Under the pieces are notes generated by a model. It made no database searches, was not told where the DNA came from, and worked only from the letters and a program-made list of their open reading frames with translations. The position numbers and the translations under genes were made by a program. From Chloroflexi bacterium OLB13 (GTDB taxonomy: Bacteria; Chloroflexota; Anaerolineae; Aggregatilineales; Phototrophicaceae), in contig JZRA01000099.1 in NCBI GenBank assembly GCA_001567485.1, positions 1 to 32,469 of the forward strand: a DNA stretch of 32,469 nucleotides. The letters run 5' to 3'. This document shows positions 16,097 to 24,397 of this stretch, in pieces. Each line of letters starts with the position of its first letter. Within the stretch, counting starts at the first letter, position 1.

Positions 16097-17188
16097 ATGT
16101 CTGATTGTGTCGCTGTTGTGCGGGGCATCCCACATATCCCCTCCGTCACCGAAGTCAACGTGCGATCCGGCCCCGGCACTAATTTCGATGTCGCGTTCAC
16201 GGTGCCAGTCGGCATGGACAGTCTGCGTATCCTTGACGTCACGCCCGACGCCGAGGAAAAAGCCAAAGACGGGAAGATCTATCAGTGGTTCAAGCTGACG
16301 TTTCACGGCGGCGCGGTCGGCTATATCCGCGACGATCTGCTTGACATCGTCGGGGACTGCACGGATCAGGGATACGGGGTCTACAACGAGCGAACGTTCG
16401 TGTTCACCGTGACTCGTGCGGGCGCCGATGCTCCGCTGCCCGTCCCGTCGCGCCCTGTGACCAACGTATTCGGCTTAGAGCGCGTGCGTCGTGCCGCGTT
16501 TGCCATCACGCACATCTTTGAAGGCAAGGGGTATCCCGCCTATCAAAACTATGACACGGGCATCGTGAGCTATGGACGCTTCCAGTTCACACTGTCGAGC
16601 GGGAGTTTAGGGACGGTTATCCGCCGCTACTTGGAACGGTCGATTACGCCAGTCGCCGACATGCTGCGCAATGAATACCTCCCGCGTATCCTTGCTCGCG
16701 ATCCCGCGCTGCGCGACGATCTGAGGCTGCGCGACCTGCTAGTGACCGCGGCTGAGGAAGACGTGATGCGTGTGGTTCAAAACGAGGTCGCGACTGAGGC
16801 GTACTGGGATCGCATGCTGTCGATCAGCGCTGCGCCGCGCGGCATCCAACTTCCACTGAGCCTCGCGCTGTTGTTCGACATCGCTATCAACTTCGGCGTG
16901 ATGCACGGCCTAATCACACGCGCGGAGGCTGAGCTGAACGTGCCGCTGCGGGGTCGCGTCGGAGATACCGGCATCTCCGAACAGGAGTTAATCAGCAAAG
17001 TAGCCGAAATCCGCAAGTTAAGCCACGACCGTCAGGCCGAGCGTGACAACTTACCCGGCCTCAAGGTGCGCGGCGATTTTTGGGTCAACCTCATCGCCAA
17101 CGACGACTGGGCGCTCAATGGCGACGCCAACGGCGACATCCTCGTGAAAGGCAGGCCGGTACAGGTGCGCAGCCCGGCCGAGTTCTAG
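16097..17188 (+). CDS. SH3b-like domain protein with a putative lysozyme/chitosanase-like domain
   Basis: A protein of 363 residues. Residues ~12-85 form a bacterial SH3-like domain (VNVRSGPGTNFDVAFTVPVG, then WFKLTFHGGAVGYIRDDLLD), often a cell-wall-binding module. From ~128 onward the protein is helical: AITHIFEGKGYPAYQNYDTGIVSYGRFQF has a Glu (E142) and a downstream Asp (D153) spaced somewhat like the catalytic pair of GH46 chitosanases and related lysozyme folds. LPLSLALLFDIAINFG matches the hydrophobic core helix of such folds. I assign this domain with low confidence. No signal peptide is visible at the N-terminus (MSDCVAVVRG), which is odd for a wall-active enzyme. The ATG follows GGGGGCC; a -10-like TACAAT lies at 16047-16052. 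Confidence 0.7.
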   Translation: MSDCVAVVRGIPHIPSVTEVNVRSGPGTNFDVAFTVPVGMDSLRILDVTPDAEEKAKDGKIYQWFKLTFHGGAVGYIRDDLLDIVGDCTDQGYGVYNERTFVFTVTRAGADAPLPVPSRPVTNVFGLERVRRAAFAITHIFEGKGYPAYQNYDTGIVSYGRFQFTLSSGSLGTVIRRYLERSITPVADMLRNEYLPRILARDPALRDDLRLRDLLVTAAEEDVMRVVQNEVATEAYWDRMLSISAAPRGIQLPLSLALLFDIAINFGVMHGLITRAEAELNVPLRGRVGDTGISEQELISKVAEIRKLSHDRQAERDNLPGLKVRGDFWVNLIANDDWALNGDANGDILVKGRPVQVRSPAEF

Positions 17189-17198
17189 AGACGACCTC

Positions 17199-17225
17199 AA
17201 ACGCCGCCCGCGCACGCTGGCGTTT
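17199..17225. terminator. Hairpin at convergent ends of the SH3-domain gene and udk
   Basis: A 7-bp stem (AAACGCC 17199-17205 with GGCGTTT 17219-17225) lies between the two convergent genes and overlaps the first bases of the minus-strand udk stop. T-tracts are short (three T on each side), so this is a moderate candidate. Confidence 0.5.
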
Positions 17226-17889
17226 AGCTCCGGCTTGAGCGTGGGAACGTGCCCCGCATGGCAAGCGCACGTACCCGATCGGCGACCATGTCAATCGCCG
17301 GGTGATCGAAGCCCATCTGCGGGATGATGATGTCGGCGTAGCGGCGGCTTGGCTCGACGAACTCAAGGTGCATCGGTCGTACCGTCCGTAGATACTGCTC
17401 GATTACGTTTTCGACAGACCGTCCACGTTCGCGGATGTCACGCTGGAGGCGGCGAATGAAGCGGATATCCGAGTCGGTATCGACGAAAATTTTGAAGTCC
17501 AGCAGACTGCGCAGCTCCGGCTCGGCAAAGATCAAGATGCCTTCCACGAGGATAATCGGCTGCGGATCAACGTGGATCGTGCGGTCGGTGCGTGCGTCTA
17601 TCGTGAAGTCGTAGACCGGAATCTCCACAGGCTCCCAATTGCGCAGGCGCTTGATGTGTTCAATCATCAGCGGCGTATCCAGCGAGTCGGGATGATCGAA
17701 GTTGACCGTCGCGCGCTTGTCCGGCGGAAGATTGTTGAGTTCACGATAGTATGCGTCATGGGGTAGGTATGCGATTTTATCGCTGCCGACCCGTTCAACA
17801 ATCGCCATCGCCGCGGTTGTCTTGCCTGAACCCGTCCCGCCTGCTACGCCAATCGTGAACGGTACACCTGCATCGTGCTGCGTGCTCAC
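17224..17889 (-). CDS. udk: Uridine kinase
   Basis: A 221-residue nucleoside kinase that phosphorylates uridine or cytidine to the monophosphate in pyrimidine salvage. The P-loop IGVAGGTGSGKTT (~13-25), the nucleoside-binding stretch LPHDAYYREL with NFDHPDSLDTPLM, YDFTIDARTDRTI, ILVEGILIF and the lid-type Arg-rich segment FIRRLQRDIRERGRS match the uridine kinase/phosphoribulokinase family. Length is normal. The GTG start is preceded by GGGGAG seven bases upstream. It lies just downstream of a tRNA-Thr and its terminator on the same strand, so it may depend on read-through or an own promoter. Confidence 0.93.
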   Translation of the reverse strand: MSTQHDAGVPFTIGVAGGTGSGKTTAAMAIVERVGSDKIAYLPHDAYYRELNNLPPDKRATVNFDHPDSLDTPLMIEHIKRLRNWEPVEIPVYDFTIDARTDRTIHVDPQPIILVEGILIFAEPELRSLLDFKIFVDTDSDIRFIRRLQRDIRERGRSVENVIEQYLRTVRPMHLEFVEPSRRYADIIIPQMGFDHPAIDMVADRVRALAMRGTFPRSSRS

Positions 17890-17902
17890 ACCCGTACTCC
17901 CC

Positions 17903-17939
17903 TAAACAAAACGGCCCGCAGCAGAACATGCAGGCCGTT
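17903..17939 (-). terminator. Intrinsic terminator downstream of tRNA-Thr
   Basis: A stem AACGGCC/GGCCGTT (17933-17939 with 17910-17916, extended inward after a mismatch) is followed on the minus strand by TTTTGTTT. It starts 4 nt after the tRNA 3' end and its T-tract nearly touches the udk ribosome-binding site. Confidence 0.75.
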
Positions 17940-17943
17940 GGAG

Positions 17944-18015
17944 AGCCACCGAAGGGATTTGAACCCTTAACCTGTCGCTTACGAAGCGAATGCTCTGCCG
18001 TTGAGCTACGGTGGC
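17944..18015 (-). tRNA. tRNA-Thr (anticodon CGU)
   Basis: The minus strand folds into a complete cloverleaf: acceptor stem GCCACCG/CGGTGGC, D arm GCTC...GAGC, anticodon loop TTCGTAA (anticodon CGT, reading ACG) and T arm AAGGG-TTCAAAT-CCCTT. The top anticodon-stem pair is a mismatch (T27-C43), and the discriminator is U. The 3' CCA is not encoded, so it must be added by CCA-adding enzyme. Confidence 0.94.
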
Positions 18016-18537
18016 GTAGACGGCAGCAGTATAGCATCGGTTGACGCGCCGTTCAAGACCGCCTCTCCTGTTATTGGTGCATTTCGATAGAGTGGCGAAT
18101 CACTCACGGCCGCAGGTTGACATCGAGACACCGCCGGCAGCCTTCAGCGGGGGTTATCCGATCCACGCCCGATTCGACATCCCGTGCCCCGATTGTTAGG
18201 GACTTTATCGCGTATGTGCTGTACAATCGCCGTACACACTCGAAGACGTCGGGACGGTGCATCGCGACATCTCGCCGCAGACAGCAAGGCAAGGACGTGA
18301 TGCTGATGCACAGCTGACTGACGATTTCGCTGTGTTTACCCCTCCGCCTCAATTCCGAGTTGAGGCAGGACATGTTATGCTGATAGTTACAACGATGGGA
18401 CGATCTAACTCTCTGCGTGATGACGCGTATGGCAGTGCAAACAACCGCCCGAAATTATCCCGCACTGGAATCTCGCGCCGACAACCTATCGCGCAGGAGA
18501 GCGATACTCGCTATCATAACTGCGGAGGAGCCGCCCA
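18016..18537. other. Intergenic region upstream of the receiver-CpaE gene
   Basis: A stretch of 522 bases with no convincing gene; short open frames here show no recognisable protein features. It contains a 7-bp hairpin GCCTCAA/TTGAGGC at 18346-18366 and a plus-strand -10-like TACAAT at 18222-18227 without a good -35. The promoter of the two-component pair probably lies here. The start codon at 18538 is preceded by GCGGAGGAGC. Confidence 0.55.
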
Positions 18538-19662
18538 ATGTCCGAGAAGATTCTGGTTGTCGATGACGACGTCGAGAGCTTAAAGCTGATCAGCCTGATG
18601 CTGAAGCGGCAGGGCTACGACGTGGCTATTGCCAATTCTGGTGTACAGGCGCTATCCAAAGCATTGGCTGAGATGCCGAATCTAATCATCCTTGACATCA
18701 TGATGATGGACATGGATGGCTATGAGGTGTGCCGGCGGCTTCGGGCAAACCCCGAGACACGCCCGATTCCGATCATCATGTTTACGGCCAAAACCCTGAT
18801 CGATGACAAGGTCGCGGGGTTCGAGGCCGGGGCCGACGACTATCTGACGAAGCCCACGCACCCCGCTGAATTGGCGTCGCGTATCAAGGCCGTGCTTGCG
18901 CGCAATCAAACGAGTTCGCAAAGCGTGCGTCCACAAGGCGTCGCGGTTGGCGTGCTGGGCGCGAAGGGCGGCATCGGCACGACGACCGTCGCCGTTAATC
19001 TCGCCGCCGCGCATCAGCAGAACAAGGGTCGCCCGATTCTGGTAGATTTCCGGCTTGGCGCGGGGCACGCTGGTCTCTCGCTCGGCTTGACGAAGCTCGA
19101 CGGTATGGCGAACGTGCTGAGTAAGCCGGTCAACGAGATCAAGGCGCCGCTGTTGATGCAAAACCTCGTCGCGCACGGCAGCGGCCTACGTGTGTTGGCG
19201 GCATCGCCAGACCCGCGCGAGGCCCAGATGCGCTTCACGCCGGACGCCGCTAACGCCATCATCCGCGGCCTAAAGGCCATTGGCAATCCGATCGTGGTGG
19301 ATCTCGGCGCGGGCTACAGCGAACTCACGGCGCGCATGCTGCCGTCGCTCGACAAGCTCGTCATCCTCGTCGAGCCGGTCGCAATGGTCATCGCTGCGGC
19401 TGAGCATCTGATCGAGGCGATCAAGAGTGACTTCAACAAGCCGATTCACATCGTCGTCATCCATCGCACGCCGTTGGCGCGTGGCATGATCACGTGGACG
19501 GATGTCGAAGCACGCTTGGGGCAGTCCGTCGCCGGCATGATCTCTGCTGCGCCTGAGATCGCGTATCAGGCGACGGAAGCCGGAAATCCGATCGTGCTGC
19601 AGCAGCCGGGCGCAGTGATCGCCAACCAGTTCATGAAGCTCGCCCAGACGATTCCGGGGTGA
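18538..19662 (+). CDS. Receiver domain fused to CpaE/MinD-like P-loop ATPase
   Basis: A 374-residue cytoplasmic protein. Residues 1-122 form a receiver domain: acidic pocket D10-D11, phosphoacceptor D53 in LIILDIMMMDMDG, T83 and K105. Residues ~134-374 form a SIMIBI-class ATPase: GAKGGIGTTTVAVNLA (K143), RPILVDFRLGAGHAGLSLGL and a Walker-B-like IVVDLGAGYSE. The second lysine of the canonical KGGVGKTT is replaced by Thr, as in the CpaE/TadZ family, so nucleotide hydrolysis may be weak. CpaE/TadZ proteins localise Flp pilus machinery at the pole; no other tad/cpa genes are in the window. The histidine kinase starts 10 nt downstream, so the two likely form a phosphorelay pair. Confidence 0.9.
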   Translation: MSEKILVVDDDVESLKLISLMLKRQGYDVAIANSGVQALSKALAEMPNLIILDIMMMDMDGYEVCRRLRANPETRPIPIIMFTAKTLIDDKVAGFEAGADDYLTKPTHPAELASRIKAVLARNQTSSQSVRPQGVAVGVLGAKGGIGTTTVAVNLAAAHQQNKGRPILVDFRLGAGHAGLSLGLTKLDGMANVLSKPVNEIKAPLLMQNLVAHGSGLRVLAASPDPREAQMRFTPDAANAIIRGLKAIGNPIVVDLGAGYSELTARMLPSLDKLVILVEPVAMVIAAAEHLIEAIKSDFNKPIHIVVIHRTPLARGMITWTDVEARLGQSVAGMISAAPEIAYQATEAGNPIVLQQPGAVIANQFMKLAQTIPG

Positions 19663-19672
19663 TACGAACGCC

Positions 19673-20851
19673 ATGGCCGACGCCGAGCAGCAGATCGAGG
19701 ACTATCGAAAAATACTCGAGATCACCAAACACCTGAATTCGACGCTCGAGTACCGGACACTGCTGCAGCAAATCGTGCTGGCCGTCGTCGACGTCATCAA
19801 AGTCGAGGCGTGTTCGATCCTTCTGATTGATCCCTCGACCGGCGAACTGCGGTTTGAGATCGCCTCGAACCTGCGGCCGCAGGAAACCGAGAAAATCATC
19901 GTCCCGATGGATCGCAGCATCGCGGGTTGGATCGCGTCGCACGGGGAACCGCGCGTCATCGAAGACGTCACGAAGGAGCCGATCCACTTTCGCGGCATCG
20001 ACAAGGACATCAAGTTCGAGACGCGTAACCTTCTCGGCGTTCCACTGAAAACGCACACGCGCGTGATCGGCGTCGTCCAAGCCGTCAATAAGATCGGCGG
20101 CCGGTTCAGCGGCGAAGACATCAATCTGCTGACGATCTTGGCGAGTCAAGCCAGCGTCGCCATCGAGAACGCGCGCCTGTTCATGCAGAGCGACTTCATC
20201 TCGGAGATGGTGCACGAACTGCGCACGCCGCTGGCGGCCCTCAAAGCCAGCGTTAACTTGCTGAAGCGCCCTAACCTACCCGAAGACAAACGTGACGAGG
20301 TTCACAACCTGCTCGCAAGCGAGACCGACCGCCTGATTTCGCTGACATCGGACTTCCTTGACCTCGCACGCCTTGAGTCCGGACGGGCGGAGATCGAGCG
20401 CGACGTGGTCGATCTCTATCCGCTCATCCGCGAGTGCTTAACGATTGTGGAGCCGCAGGCAGCCGGCCGGGAAATCGAGATCAACCTCGATGTGCCGGAA
20501 GCCGCCGTAGTTGGTGACAAGGGCAAGATCAAGCAAGTCGTCCTCAATCTGCTGACCAACGCGATCAAGTACAACCGGCCGCGTGGGTTGGTGAAGGTCA
20601 CCGCGCACAGCGCGGACAACGGTATGGTACAGGTCGACGTTGCAGACACGGGCGACGGCATCAGCGCCGACAACTTGCCCAATATGTTCCGCAAGTTCTT
20701 CCGCGCCGCCGATCACGCTAATCGAGTGCAGGGCACCGGCCTCGGGCTTGCCATCTGCCGGACGATCATCGAGGCGCACGGCGGAAACATCTGGGTGAAC
20801 AGCACGCCGGGCAGCGGCTCGACCTTCTCGTTTACGGTTCCCGCGGCGTAA
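19673..20851 (+). CDS. GAF-domain histidine kinase
   Basis: A 392-residue soluble sensor kinase with no membrane helix. A GAF domain (~25-168: LLQQIVLAVVDVIKVEACSILLID to INLLTILASQASVAIENARLF) is followed by a HisKA domain with H181 in SEMVHELRTPLAAL. The HATPase domain follows: N box LLTNAIKYN, G1 VADTGDGIS, F box MFRKFF and G2 GTGLGLAICRTI. All kinase motifs are intact, so it should autophosphorylate and pass phosphate to D53 of the upstream receiver-CpaE protein, with which it forms a two-gene unit. The GAF ligand is unknown. The last 20 bp overlap the end of the convergent dehydrogenase gene. Confidence 0.95.
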   Translation: MADAEQQIEDYRKILEITKHLNSTLEYRTLLQQIVLAVVDVIKVEACSILLIDPSTGELRFEIASNLRPQETEKIIVPMDRSIAGWIASHGEPRVIEDVTKEPIHFRGIDKDIKFETRNLLGVPLKTHTRVIGVVQAVNKIGGRFSGEDINLLTILASQASVAIENARLFMQSDFISEMVHELRTPLAALKASVNLLKRPNLPEDKRDEVHNLLASETDRLISLTSDFLDLARLESGRAEIERDVVDLYPLIRECLTIVEPQAAGREIEINLDVPEAAVVGDKGKIKQVVLNLLTNAIKYNRPRGLVKVTAHSADNGMVQVDVADTGDGISADNLPNMFRKFFRAADHANRVQGTGLGLAICRTIIEAHGGNIWVNSTPGSGSTFSFTVPAA

Positions 20852-21794
20852 CGTCCAGCAGGATTTTCAACGCTCCGGGTCGGGCCGCATGCTCGAAGGC
20901 TATTAGCGCATCTTGCAGCGGGTAGCGCGCATCAATCAGCGACAGCACGTCGACAGCTTTCGTCTCCAGCAGCCGCAGCGCCGCGGGAAACGGGCCGCAC
21001 CGGCTCCCGATCACGCGGACTTCGTCCACAACAACTTTCGTAAGATCCGCATGGGGCAGGCCAACGTAAGTCGATTTCAAGTGGATGACGCCTCGCGGCC
21101 GCACGATCGACAGCGCCGCTGCGAATCCTTCGCTCGTCCCGGTGCAGTCCACGACCACGTCCACGCTCGATGGCGCGATGTCGTCTATGCCGACCGGCTC
21201 GATCCCCCACCGGCGCAGCAAGTCGATTTGCCGTTCACGCCGCACGACCGCACGGAGCCTCGCACCGGTGAGCTTGATGACCTGCGCGCACAGCAGCCCC
21301 AGCTTCCCCGCACCGATCAGCACGACATCGTCGGTCGGTAGGATCGGCTCCATTTGGGGGATTTCGAGCGCCGCCGCCAGCGGCTCGACAAACACAGCCT
21401 CGTCGTCGCTCACACTGTCAGGGACGACGTGCAAACAGTCCGTTTGAAGCGCGAGTCGTTCCGCAAACGCGCCGTCGTGCCGGTCGATCCCGACTGTGGT
21501 GCGATTCCGGCATTGAGACGGAGCGCCGGTGTGGCACATATCGCACTGCCCGCACGCGACGTTGATCTCCCCGACCACACGCCGGCCCACAAGGTGTGCC
21601 GGCCCTTGTTCGACAATACCGACGAACTCATGGCCGGGCACTCCCTGAAACCCCATGTATCCCTTCACCAATTCGAGATCGGTGTTGCAGATGCCGGCCG
21701 ACACGACGCGAACGAGGCATTCCTGTGCTTCTGGCGCAGGATCCCGATAGTCGGCGATCACGCGGAGATGATCGGACAGCACAGCAGCATACAT
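20832..21794 (-). CDS. Zinc-dependent medium-chain dehydrogenase/reductase
   Basis: A 320-residue alcohol-dehydrogenase-like enzyme. Catalytic-zinc residues are C36 (AGICNTDLELVKGY) and H55-E56 (VPGHEFVG); the structural-zinc lobe is CGQCDMCHTGAPSQC (C81, C84, C87, C95). The nucleotide-binding motif VVLIGAGKLGLLCAQVIKL lies near 156-174. The FVEPLAAALEI helix is typical of the sorbitol/threonine-dehydrogenase branch. It probably oxidises a polyol or sugar alcohol with NAD(P)+, but the substrate is not evident. It starts 6 nt after secF and ends inside the 3' end of the convergent histidine kinase. Its position at the tail of a secretion operon looks incidental. Confidence 0.88.
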   Translation of the reverse strand: MYAAVLSDHLRVIADYRDPAPEAQECLVRVVSAGICNTDLELVKGYMGFQGVPGHEFVGIVEQGPAHLVGRRVVGEINVACGQCDMCHTGAPSQCRNRTTVGIDRHDGAFAERLALQTDCLHVVPDSVSDDEAVFVEPLAAALEIPQMEPILPTDDVVLIGAGKLGLLCAQVIKLTGARLRAVVRRERQIDLLRRWGIEPVGIDDIAPSSVDVVVDCTGTSEGFAAALSIVRPRGVIHLKSTYVGLPHADLTKVVVDEVRVIGSRCGPFPAALRLLETKAVDVLSLIDARYPLQDALIAFEHAARPGALKILLDVTPREP

Positions 21795-21800
21795 CGTCGG

Positions 21801-22766
21801 CTACTCCTCCACAGGAAGCGGCGGCGGGACAAGCGCGCCGAGGCGTGAGATCAGCGGAATCTCGCCCTTCTCCCACGACACCAGCAGCGGCACGGCGATG
21901 AAGATCGACGAATACGTTCCGCACACCAGCCCGATGAACAGGATGGCGATGAACTGCTTGATGGTGTCGCCCCCGAACAGCAGGATCGCGGCCATGATGA
22001 AGAACGCGTTCAACTGCGTGGCGAGCGACCGGTGGATCGTCTCCCAGATACTGCGGTTGACGATGGTCTCATAGGGTTCGCCTAGAAAACGCGGGATGTT
22101 CTCGCGGATGCGGTCGAACAGCACGATCGAGTCCTGCACACTGAAGGCGAGGATCGTCAACACGGCCGTGAGGAACAGCGCGTCGACCTCCCACCCGAAC
22201 AGCAGCCCGGCAATCGACGCGATCCCCATCACCACCAGCACATCATGGATCATCGCAGCAATCGCGCACAAGCCGTAGCGCAGCGCTCTCGGAACCGTCC
22301 GAAACGCGATCACGATGAACAGCGTAACGATGGCCCCACCGGCGAGCACCGCCAAGAACGCGGATCGCGCGACCTCCGCGCCAATCGTCTCGCTGACACG
22401 TTCAGTCAACGTGCTGTGGCGATCAAGCGGCGCGATCGAGTCAAGATCGTTGAACAGGTCGTCCGCTACTGCCTGCTCTAGGAAGGAGCCGCGCACCGAC
22501 CAGCGCTCATTTCCGCTGCTGTCGATATTGCGTTGAATCAGAACGTTCGCATCGTCATAGCGCGCGAATACGTCGCGCAGGGCATCTTCGGTGACGGTTC
22601 CTCCCTCGAATTTCAGGTCGTAGATGCTCCCGCCGACGAATTCGATACTCAGCCGGAACGGTGAACCGGTGGTGAGCGTCGAGACCACCATCGCGATGAT
22701 GCCGGGCAGGATGACCGCGGCCGAAATGAGAAAGAACCAGCGTCGGCGTTCTACCAAGTTGAACAT
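21801..22766 (-). CDS. secF: Protein translocase subunit SecF
   Basis: A 321-residue integral membrane protein that, with SecD, uses the proton-motive force to help pull proteins through SecYEG. An N-terminal helix (~12-31) precedes the periplasmic domain beginning SIEFVGGSIYDLKFEGG. Five further helices carry the conserved stretches IHDVLVVMGIASIAG and AFSVQDSIVLFDRIREN, then VNRSIWETIHRSLATQLNAFF. The usual ND in the GFSINDTIV motif reads QD here; the Asp is kept. Length is normal. It starts 21 nt after the secD stop. Confidence 0.94.
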   Translation of the reverse strand: MFNLVERRRWFFLISAAVILPGIIAMVVSTLTTGSPFRLSIEFVGGSIYDLKFEGGTVTEDALRDVFARYDDANVLIQRNIDSSGNERWSVRGSFLEQAVADDLFNDLDSIAPLDRHSTLTERVSETIGAEVARSAFLAVLAGGAIVTLFIVIAFRTVPRALRYGLCAIAAMIHDVLVVMGIASIAGLLFGWEVDALFLTAVLTILAFSVQDSIVLFDRIRENIPRFLGEPYETIVNRSIWETIHRSLATQLNAFFIMAAILLFGGDTIKQFIAILFIGLVCGTYSSIFIAVPLLVSWEKGEIPLISRLGALVPPPLPVEE

Positions 22767-22787
22767 GTGTGTCGTCCTTGTCCGCGC

Positions 22788-24205
22788 CTACGCGCCCAAT
22801 AGCCACTTGCGCTCGGCCAGCGGCCTTTGCAGCCACTGAGCGAGGATGTAGAGGAATGTCCGTGTCACGATCGTCGCCGTGAACAGATTGATGATTAGGC
22901 CGAGGATCAGCGTGATCGCAAAACCGCTGACGATACTCGCCCCCGGCGTTGACCGAAGAAGAACAGCACCGCGCAAATGATGATTGTCGATGTGTTCGAG
23001 TCTCGAATCGATCCCCATGCCCTGTTGAAACCGTTGTCGAGTGCGGCGCTCAACGACGCGCCCCCTCGCAGTTCTTCCTTGATGCGTTCAAAGATCAGGA
23101 TGTTGCCGTCAACGGCAGTCCCGATCGAGATAAGGAACCCGGTGATCGCCGGAAGCGTTAGCGTCACTGGAAGCAGTTTGAAGACCGCGAGGTTGAGAAC
23201 CGAAAAGACGATCAACGCCAGCGCCGCCGCGACGCCCGGCACGCGATAGTACAGCACCATGAACGCCAGAACGACGATCACACCGATGATGCCCGCGCGA
23301 ATGCTCAGATCGACCGACTGTTGGCCGAGCGTTGCACCGACATCGGTGACGGCCTCTTCCCGCAGCGGGATAGGAAGCGAACCGCTGCGCAGCTGTAATG
23401 CCAGCGTGCTTGCTTCTTCCTGCGTGAAATCACCCTCGATGATAAACCGCCGGTCGAGCCGATCACGGATATAAGGGGCGGACAGCACGACGCTGTCGAG
23501 CACAATCGCCATCGGCTGGCCGACCCGTGACGCCGTATAGGTTGAGAACGCCGCCGCGCCCGCGTCGGTCAGCTCGACGGCGATGTAGAACCCACCGGTG
23601 TTGGCATCGAACTGCGCGGCGGCCGCCGCGAGATCGGCGCCGGTTAGCGCGGTGCTGAACGGCTGGCCGGTGCGTGGGTTCAAAATCGTCGGTGCGAAAG
23701 CGCGCGCGCCTGCATCACCCGCTTCTTCACGCGCGCGCAGCAGTTTGTCTTGCTCGGTCGTGAGCACGCGTTGGTCGATCAGATTCGAGACTTCGCCACT
23801 GCTCAGGCCGCCGAAGTCGACAAATTCAAGCAGCGCCGTGGCCTTGATCGTATCGACGGCCTGCTGCTTATCGGTCACGCCCGGCAGCTCCACGAGAATG
23901 CGCGAGTTTCCGACGACCTGCACCGTCGCTTCAGTCAGGCCGAGGCCGTTGACTCGGCGTTCGACGTTTTCCGCCGCACGCTGTAAATCGTCATGCGTGT
24001 ACGTCCCAGCAGGCAGCGCGGCCTCAAGCAGCACACGCACCCCACCGACCAAGTCAAGCCCGAGGGGTTGTTCGTTGATCGTGATATCGGGCTTACCGTC
24101 GCCGTCCGTGTCGAGCGTGAACCCGTCGGACAGCGGCGTCGCGATCCAAATTGCGAATGCCGTCAGGAGGGTGACGAGCACCATCCATCGGTAATAACGT
24201 GTCAT
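22788..24205 (-). CDS. secD: Protein translocase subunit SecD, apparent frameshift
   Basis: SecD in two frames. From the ATG at 24205 (AGAGAGG six bases upstream) the protein reads normally through the first helix and periplasmic domain (PLGLDLVGGVRVLLEA, GQPMAIVLDSVVLSAPYIRDRLDRRFIIEGDF). It continues through GFLISIGTAVDGNILIFERIKEEL to TIIICAVLFFFGQ, then runs into a stop at 22907. The expected last part, GASIVSGFAITLILGLIINLFTATIVTRTF, is in the neighbouring frame and ends at 22788. The switch falls near the G5 run at 22940-22944. One extra base there would give an intact ~472-residue SecD. This is either a sequencing or assembly indel, a recent mutation, or recoding; the conserved tail argues against an old pseudogene. 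Confidence 0.88.
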
Positions 24206-24397
24206 TGATAACCTCTCTGTGTTGGCCGTGCACCGTGCTCATTTGTGTGGCTGCAACGGCATAGGCCACGTTGTACCCGTAACGATTGAGGACGCGCCAA
24301 GAGACTGTCCGCCCGGCAGGCCGCAGGGAAAGACCGGCTCAGTGCGCCGATCATTCCACCCTCCGGCTAATCGATGAAAGATATTTGGAAGATTGTT

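Noticed and set aside
18257..18583. Small plus-strand open frame before the receiver-CpaE gene
   Set aside because: No motif, overlaps the start of the real gene in another frame, and composition resembles non-coding sequence.
22788..23018. A separate 76-residue gene downstream of secD
   Set aside because: Its C-terminal two thirds are the missing final helices of SecD in a shifted frame, and the N-terminal part is out-of-frame secD; it is better read as the second part of a frameshifted secD.
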